Made by a program: the position numbers and the translations under genes. Positions 57,716 to 64,000 of a stretch of 64,000 bases of DNA are shown here, in pieces. The stretch comes from Arbacia lixula (lineage: Eukaryota > Echinodermata > Echinoidea > Arbacioida > Arbaciidae). Positions within the stretch are counted from its first letter, which is position 1. Every line of letters starts with the position of its first letter. The stretch covers positions 9,675,525 through 9,739,524 of the forward strand of contig OZ022585.1 in assembly GCA_963669155.1 (NCBI GenBank), read 5' to 3'. Under the pieces are notes generated by a model. That model was not told where the DNA came from. It worked only from the letters and a program-made list of their open reading frames with translations, and did no database searches.

Positions 57716-58799
57716 AAGTGTTTATGCCATGTATTTTTGTTTATACAATGTATTTGTTCATGAATGTTTGTACTTCAGAACCTAAAGAAGGCGTCACAAG
57801 CCGAAACCTCGCATTAAAATTGTAATTGACAGCTACGTCCACGTTTCTAGCATAAATAAAACAAAAATAAAGAGAGAGGGGGGGGGGGGGGATAATGCAT
57901 GTGTATATATGAGGTTGCGATGGCGCTGCAAAAGTAGAGGTAAACACAAACAAATTGAATGAAACGCCGGAGAAGAAAAATTATTCAAATTTTCGGTCAT
58001 AGACCTTTATCAAGAATGAATGAACAAAATTCACACAAAACATTATTGCTTACGACGAGCGTGTTTTGAACCGAGACTAAGGGCGCTTACATATTGCTAC
58101 CTAGTAAACATGATAGGTGTAAAGTTCCTGCAGAAAAAAGGTGAATGAAAATTCAAAATCAATATTAGCCGGTAGACTGATTCGGGACCTTGGATGAGGA
58201 AATATAATTACATGTTACGTAGTAAGAAGACATGATAGGCGAAAAGTTAAGTATCCTATATTAGAGTAAAATCCACAGATGCCATAACTATTAATAAACA
58301 CCCACACGCTCTTCACCGGAACTACAAGTCTATCGTAATTATTGATAATGCCGGGCTCGTCTTTCGAAACCGGCAATCATTGAAAATTGCAGTGAAAATT
58401 TGGCTGCGCAGGAATGACTTAATACTTAGATAGGGACTATGTACTAACAGTGAATGTTCAATTAGGGGTTGTCGAAAAAAAAAAGAAATTTAAAGATGCC
58501 GGCAATTCATTCTTTAGGTGAATGGATAACCTGAAGAATAGGCAGCCAGTAGCTGAGACATACCTTTTCTTTTTCAACAAAATGTATTTGAAAAATGAAT
58601 TTATATAATCCCAACCCGGTTATTAAAGGGTTATTAAATTAGATAAAATAAAAGTTCCCACACATCTATGTGAAATTATTCACTAAAAAAAAATTTCACA
58701 TTTGTTTGCCGCAATAAAGTCTTATTTTGACGACAATTTGAATGACCGCACGCCTTAAAGTGACGCCAAAGGAGCCAAATGCCATAAAAGACTCCGCTG
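57716..58799 (+). other. Intron 8, first part: no gene
   Basis: Holds poly-G (57,878-57,892), sequences echoing 48,950-49,010 and 50,330-50,600 (extended duplication), and a weak hammerhead-like GAAGGCG...GCCGAAAC at 57,785-57,808. Confidence 0.55.
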
Positions 58800-59029
58800 T
58801 TAAGCTTAGATTGTACGTAAGTCAACACTAATTTCTAATAGACCTTTTTATGTATGCAAATTTTAATCACGCCGTTCAAAAAATACGTTATTATAGGCCA
58901 TGGGCCAGAAACCGAAAAGGTCCCCCCCCCTTAGCCACAATTTCAAACCATGTTTTTATGTTAGGTAGGACCCTCAGCTGTCAGAATCTGCCTGTTTGCC
59001 ATTGCGCTGGTGGTGGGTGTGGCCTCCAG

Positions 59030-61240
59030 GGCTGTTGCCATGGTAACATGTCAGTGAAATTTTGGAATTTGAGGAAGTTACAAAATTGCCATATATTTCT
59101 TAAATAGTAACATAAAAAGACAAAATTTGTGTCTAAGTATACATTTCAGAAGTTGCCCAGTTGATTCTGATAGGAATCTAAGGCAATTAAGGCCATTTTC
59201 ATGCGTAAAAAATGGTTATTGCCATGGAAACGATCCGAAAAAATGTATTTTTTTAGATAGCAATTCAAATATATGTTAATAGGCAACTCAAAGTCAAATC
59301 GCCGCTTCAAAAAGTGTGAATATTAAGATATCAGACTCATATCGATGAAGAATGAGGTATTTTTAAGTGCGAACAGTCATGCATAAGAGCACCGTTGCTA
59401 TGACAACACCACGGTGCACGAAATACTAAAATTACAGAAAAATAAGAAATTGCCATCTATTTATCATATGGCGACCTAAAAACACAAAATTAGTGTTCAA
59501 GTATACATTTATGAAGGTGCCCAGTTGATTTAGATTGGAATTTAAGTCATAACAGATCACAATAATGCCGAAAAATAGTAGTTGCCATGGAAACGATATG
59601 AACCAAGAAGGTAATTTTGTTTTAAAACCATTCAAATATATGTAAATACGCAGCAAAAAACCTAATCCAAGTTTATAGTTTTATGAATATTTAGTTGCCA
59701 GAATAGTAGCAATGAAGATTGAGTCATTTCTAAGTGATAACTGTCACCCATAAGATGACTGTTGCTATGACAACACCATGGTACCAAAAATATTGAACTT
59801 ACAGAAGTATAAGAAAGTGCCATTAATTTCTCAAATGTTGACATAAAAACACAATATTAACGTCTAAGTATACATTTATCAAGGCGCCCTGTTGATTCTG
59901 ATCAGAATCTAAGTCATGTAAGGTCATTATCATGCGTAAAATAGTCGTTACCATGGAAACGACATGTTAAAAGGGTATTTTTGTTAGAAAAGTATTGAAA
60001 TATCTGTAAATTTACAGCACAAAACCTAATTCTTCGTTAAGGTTTGGTGAATATTTACATGCCAGAATAGTTGCAAAAAAGCTTAAGTCATTTATTTGCA
60101 GTAACTGTCATGCAAAAAAATATCATTGCTATGACAACACCATGATGTCAAAAATACTGAAATTACTGAATTAGAAGAAAGTGTCATATGTTTCTCATAT
60201 GGTAACTTAAAAACAGAAAATACGTTTCTAGGTATACATTTACCATAGTCCACAGTTGGTTGGTTATGATTGTAATCTAATTCATTAGAGATCACAATTG
60301 TGCCTAAAATGGTTGTTGCCATAGAAACGCTGTGAAAAGAAAAAGCAATTTTGTAAGAAAAACATTCAAATATATGTAGGCCATGGGCCGCAAACCGAAA
60401 ACGTCTCCCCCCCCCCCTTAGCCACAATTTAAAACCATGTTTTTATGTTAGGCAGGACCCTAAGCTGTCAGAATCTGCCTGTTTGCCATTGCGCTGGTGG
60501 TGGGTGTGGCCTCCTGGGCTGTTGCCATGGTAACGTGTCAGTGAAATTTTGGAATTTGAGGAAGTTACAAAACTGCCATATATTTCTGAAATAGTAACAT
60601 AAAAAAAACAAAATTTGTGTCTAAGTATACATTCCACAAGTTGCCCAGTTCCTTCTGATAGGAATCTAAGCGAATTAATGACATGCGTAAAAATGGGTAT
60701 TGCCATGGAAACGATCAGAAAAGGGCATTTTTAGTTAACAATTCAAATATATGTTAGTAGGCAACTCAAAGCCAAATCCCTGCTTTTAAAAATGTAAGTT
60801 TTAAGATATCAGACTCATGATCAATGAAGACTGATGTATTTTTAAGTGCGAACAGCCATGCATAAGAGCACCGTTGCTATGACAACAACATGGTGCCAGA
60901 AGTAGTAAAATTACAGAACTATATGAAATTGCCATATATTTTTCATATGGTGACCTAAAAGCACAAAATCAGTGTTCGAGTATACATTTATTAAAGTGCC
61001 CAGTTGATAAAGATTGGAATTTAAGTTTTAACAGATCAGGATGATGCCTAAAAATGGTAGTTGCCATGGAAACATAATGAACCAAAAAGGTAATTTTGTT
61101 AGAAAATCATTCAAATATATATAAATACATCGCCTTAAACCTAATCCTAGTTTATAGTGTTATGAATATTTACATGCCAGAATGGCAGTAATCATGATTA
61201 TTGTCATACCTCGAATGACTGTTGCTATGACAACACCATG
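59030..61240. repeat. Tandem units of about 366 bp with RFX X-box-like palindromes
   Basis: GTTGCCATGGAAAC-like and GTTGCTATGACAAC-like 14-mers alternate every 180 bp or so (59,033; 59,219; 59,395; 59,581; 59,762; 59,947; 60,128; 60,315; 60,519; 60,700; 60,870; 61,058; 61,221). Many fit the X-box consensus RYYNYYATRRNRAC bound by RFX factors. The right arm repeats the pattern in reverse (62,383-63,473). The palindromic centre is the best conserved part of each unit. Confidence 0.8.
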
Positions 61241-61489
61241 GCGGCAAAAATAAAATTGATATCCTAAGCACGTACAAAGCGATACCAAGGTGATGTGAGG
61301 CACTTTCATCTCTTGTGCTTTCTTATCGCCTTGGTGAATGTATCTCGTTATTTGTGTGATTTCTTTTCAACTGATTTTGTAGGTGTTAGGCCATTGTCAT
61401 GGTATCTCACCATGGTACATGTATGTTGCATGCTCAGGATGAGGATGTCCAGCATACTAAGATACATGTACATGTTTTACAATGTGCAG

Positions 61490-61531
61490 GAAGAGTCTGT
61501 GGATGGTGACAGTGACGGAGGCGATAATTAA
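61490..61531 (+). CDS. Ig receptor exon 9: proposed last coding exon
   Basis: Acceptor catgttttacaatgtgcag precedes 61,490. The phase-0 frame reads EESVDGDSDGGDN and then TAA, a short acidic tail of 13 residues. It follows exon 8 in frame. The acceptor is moderate, and no AATAAA lies in the next 600 bp, so the true 3' end may be elsewhere or beyond the window. It sits in the non-repeated loop of the 58,800-63,812 element. Confidence 0.45.
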   Translation, partial: EESVDGDSDGGDN

Positions 61532-62180
61532 AATTGAATTGTATGGTATTATGTTTTCACTTTACTATTGAGTTTATAAAACTACATATGTATATGTATA
61601 TATAACATAAAAGTAGCGTAATACATCATATTATGGTATAATACATTCAATATTTTGCACCAGTGTATTGACATTGTACCTGGCAATTATGCATGACCTC
61701 GACAACCTTGAATTTCCGGATCTTATGTACAATCAGAAGCACAGTTACAAAAGTCATATACATGTACCTTGTTACTTTTGATACAAAAGTCATATACATG
61801 TATCTTGTTACTTTTGATACGTTTTGTGGTGTTTCCCAGGTTGAATTCTCTTATAATTTGTATTTTTGTTATGTACTTGCTAAAGCAACAATATTTGACA
61901 ACAAATCTTGAAGGCATTCGTCTGGAAAGCTTGAAATTCATAGCTCTATACACTTTCATTGTGTCTTTTGGTGCTAAAAGGGTGAGATGTATATATTTAA
62001 GTGATACATTGCGTATGCTAACAACCAAGTAGTTCACATTGATTACAAAATAGGCATGACCATAAACACCTAAGAATTCTTCAATAATATTGATTCATAT
62101 CATTTGAAAATATAAGCCATCATAATACTGCAAACTGGGATTAAGTTTTGTGCTACCCTTTTGCACTAAAAATCACAATT
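61532..62180. other. Loop of the inverted-repeat element
   Basis: AT-rich. Contains a tandem duplication of about 31 bp (acaaaagtcatatacatgta twice, 61,747-61,820). No gene besides the proposed exon 9. Confidence 0.6.
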
Positions 62181-63812
62181 TTTTCGTATCGTTACTATAG
62201 AAATACACATATTTTGACCGTGAACTTGACCTTAAATGACTAAGATTGCAATCAGAATCCATTGGGCACCTTGCAAGATGTATACTTAGACGCTACTATT
62301 GTGTTTTTATGTTACCATTTGAGAAATATATGGCACTTTCTTATATTTCTGTAAGTTCAATATTTTCAGTAACATGGTGTTGTCATAGCAACAGTCATCT
62401 TATAAGTGACAGTTATACTTAGAAATGACTCAAGCTTGATTGCTACTATTGTGGCATCTAAATATTCATCAAACTATAAACTAGGATTAGGTTTCTGCTG
62501 TGTAATGACATATATTTTGATGGTTTTGTAAAAGGAAATAAATTTTTTTATATATCGTTTCCATGACAACCACGATTTCTAGGTATGATCATGACCTTAC
62601 ATGACTAAGATTCCAATCAGAATCAACTGGGCACCATGATAAATGTATACTTAGACACTAATATTGTGTTTTTATGTTACCATTTGAGAAATATATGGCA
62701 CTTTCTTATATTTCTGTAAGTTCAATATTTTTGGTACCATGGTGTTGTCATAGCAACAGTCATCTTATGGGTGATAGTTATCACTTAGGAATTACTTAAT
62801 CTTGATTGCTACTATTCTGTCATCTAAATATGCATAAAACTATAAACTAGGGTAAAGTTTTTGCTGTGTGTGCACATATATTTCAATGGTTTTCTAACAA
62901 AATTGCCTTTTTGGTTCATATCGTTTCCATGGCAACTATCATTTTTCGGCATCATCGTGATCTGTTATGACTTAAATTTCAAGCTGAATCAACTGGGCAC
63001 CTTCATAAATGTATACTAGAACACTAATTTTGTGTTTTTAGGTCGCAATATGATAAATGTATGGCAATTTCATATTTTTCTGTAATTTTACTATTTCTTG
63101 CACCATGGTGTTGTCATAGCAACGGTGCTCTTATGCATGGCTGTTCGCACTTAAAAATACCTCAGTCTTCATTGATATGAGTCTGATATCTTGATATTCA
63201 CACTTTTAGAAGCGGCGATTTTACTTTGAGTTGCCTATTAACATATATTTGAATTGCTAACTAAAAAAATGCCTTTTTTCTTATCGTTTCCATGGCAATA
63301 ACCATTTTTGTGCATGATCTTGTGCTTAACTGGCTTAGATTCCTATCAGAATCGACTGGGCAACTTGTAAAATGTATAGTTAGACACTAATTTCGTATTT
63401 TTGTGTTAACGTTTGAGAGGAGGAAGGCAATTTCTAAAATGCCAATATTTCACTGATGCGTTCCCATGGCAACGGCTCTGTAGGCCACACCCACCACCAG
63501 CACAATGGCAAACAGGCAGATTCTGATAGCTGAGGGTCCTGGCTAAGATAAAAACCCAAAAGAAAATTGTGGCTAAGGGGGGGGGGGGGGATGGGGGGTC
63601 CAGGTAGCCCACAGTCTATTAATGGAACCTCAAAACTTGTCCGAGGTTTCTCCGAGTAGCAAAAACTAATATATTCAAAGTGCATTCGATCCATTGAATC
63701 TGAATGACAAGATACAGGTGAATGCAATAACGCGTTACTAGGCAGTTAGGGGGAAAGTTGTCAATACATTACGGAAATGGTCTATTGTTGACTTCCGTAC
63801 AATCTAAGCAGG

Positions 63813-64000
63813 AACGTGTAAGAACTGGAGTCGGCACGAAGAATAATTTATTCCTACACCAGTCGCGACCATTGATAGCACAATAGAATATTTGACGCAT
63901 TTGCTTCTTTGATCCAGTGGCGACCGCCGCAGAATATGCAAGACGAATTTTGGATGCATTTAGAGGAATATATATTTTGTATGCGCAGAAGATTTCAGAT
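63813..64000. other. Right edge of window
   Basis: Unrecognised sequence outside the inverted-repeat element. Confidence 0.5.

Larger units (their letters stand above)
20130..61531 (+). other. Ig-superfamily transmembrane receptor gene (whole locus)
   Basis: Nine exons on the plus strand join in frame to about 507 codons. Extracellular exons are flanked by phase-1 introns and tail exons by phase-0 introns. The order is signal peptide, V-type Ig domain, second Ig-like domain, one transmembrane helix, and a tail of about 190 residues with a tyrosine motif (VYNNS) and a duplicated 69-residue module. This is the layout of a type I cell-surface receptor, so immune or adhesion recognition is a reasonable inference, but no named family is recognised. 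A 5' untranslated exon probably lies upstream because the first coding exon follows a good acceptor. Introns are packed with transposons, and expression is unverified. Confidence 0.75.
58800..63812. mobile_element. Inverted-repeat element carrying X-box-like arrays
   Basis: Outer ends gcttagattgtacgtaagtc (58,804) and its complement ending at 63,809 define an element of about 5 kb. Left arm to about 61,260, right arm from about 62,190. Each arm has a C- or G-run beside ttagccacaatt, a block ending gtggtgggtgtggcctcc or its complement, and tandem units of about 366 bp. The left arm contains a second copy of its own outer part (58,890-59,110 repeated at 60,370-60,600). No transposase is seen. 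The non-repeated loop spans about 61,270-62,180. Confidence 0.8.

Overview
This window reads as nuclear DNA of an invertebrate animal, most consistent with a marine deuterostome such as an echinoderm. Hemichordate, amphioxus or lophotrochozoan cannot be excluded from sequence alone. The grounds are spliced exons with GT/AG borders, an immunoglobulin-type receptor gene with very long introns, several animal LINE clades, an animal-type hAT transposase, and abundant microsatellites, poly-G/poly-C runs and long-inverted-repeat elements. There are no bacterial-style operons.

One host gene is supported. It is a plus-strand gene (about 20,130-61,531) with nine proposed coding exons, whose phases join without a break into about 507 codons. 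They encode a signal peptide, a V-type Ig domain, a second and atypical Ig-like domain, a transmembrane helix, and a cytoplasmic tail. The tail contains two copies of one 69-codon exon, which lie inside a larger duplicated block. By hand count the two copies differ at 32 residues but carry only three synonymous-only codon differences, while flanking intron is more conserved. The exon structure is my reconstruction and has no transcript support.

Nearly everything else is mobile or repetitive DNA. 1-2,930: a tandem duplication with one copy split by a long-TIR element. 3,043-9,525: a large element with arms of roughly 1 kb, carrying a nested palindromic MITE, a decayed LINE, and a second LINE inserted in its right arm. 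9,588-19,881: a decayed hAT transposon on the minus strand, whose transposase linker has expanded into about 245 in-frame copies of a 27-bp minisatellite (about 2,200 residues). 20,130-36,380: the first Ig exons, then an intron with a 5.4-kb palindromic element (25,440-30,900) and pyrimidine, GT and AC microsatellites. 36,381-42,628: second Ig-like, transmembrane and tail exons, with a degenerate L1/Tx1-like LINE between them. 42,735-45,745: a 5'-truncated LINE with an otherwise intact 823-codon ORF and a tRNA-like SINE. 45,735-58,060: the duplicated exon block, satellites and palindromes. 58,800-63,812: an inverted-repeat element with about twenty RFX X-box-like palindromes, whose loop holds the proposed last exon.

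The strongest leads are the in-frame megasatellite in the hAT transposase, the rapidly diverging duplicated tail exon, and the X-box-bearing palindromic element. All similarities were judged by eye.
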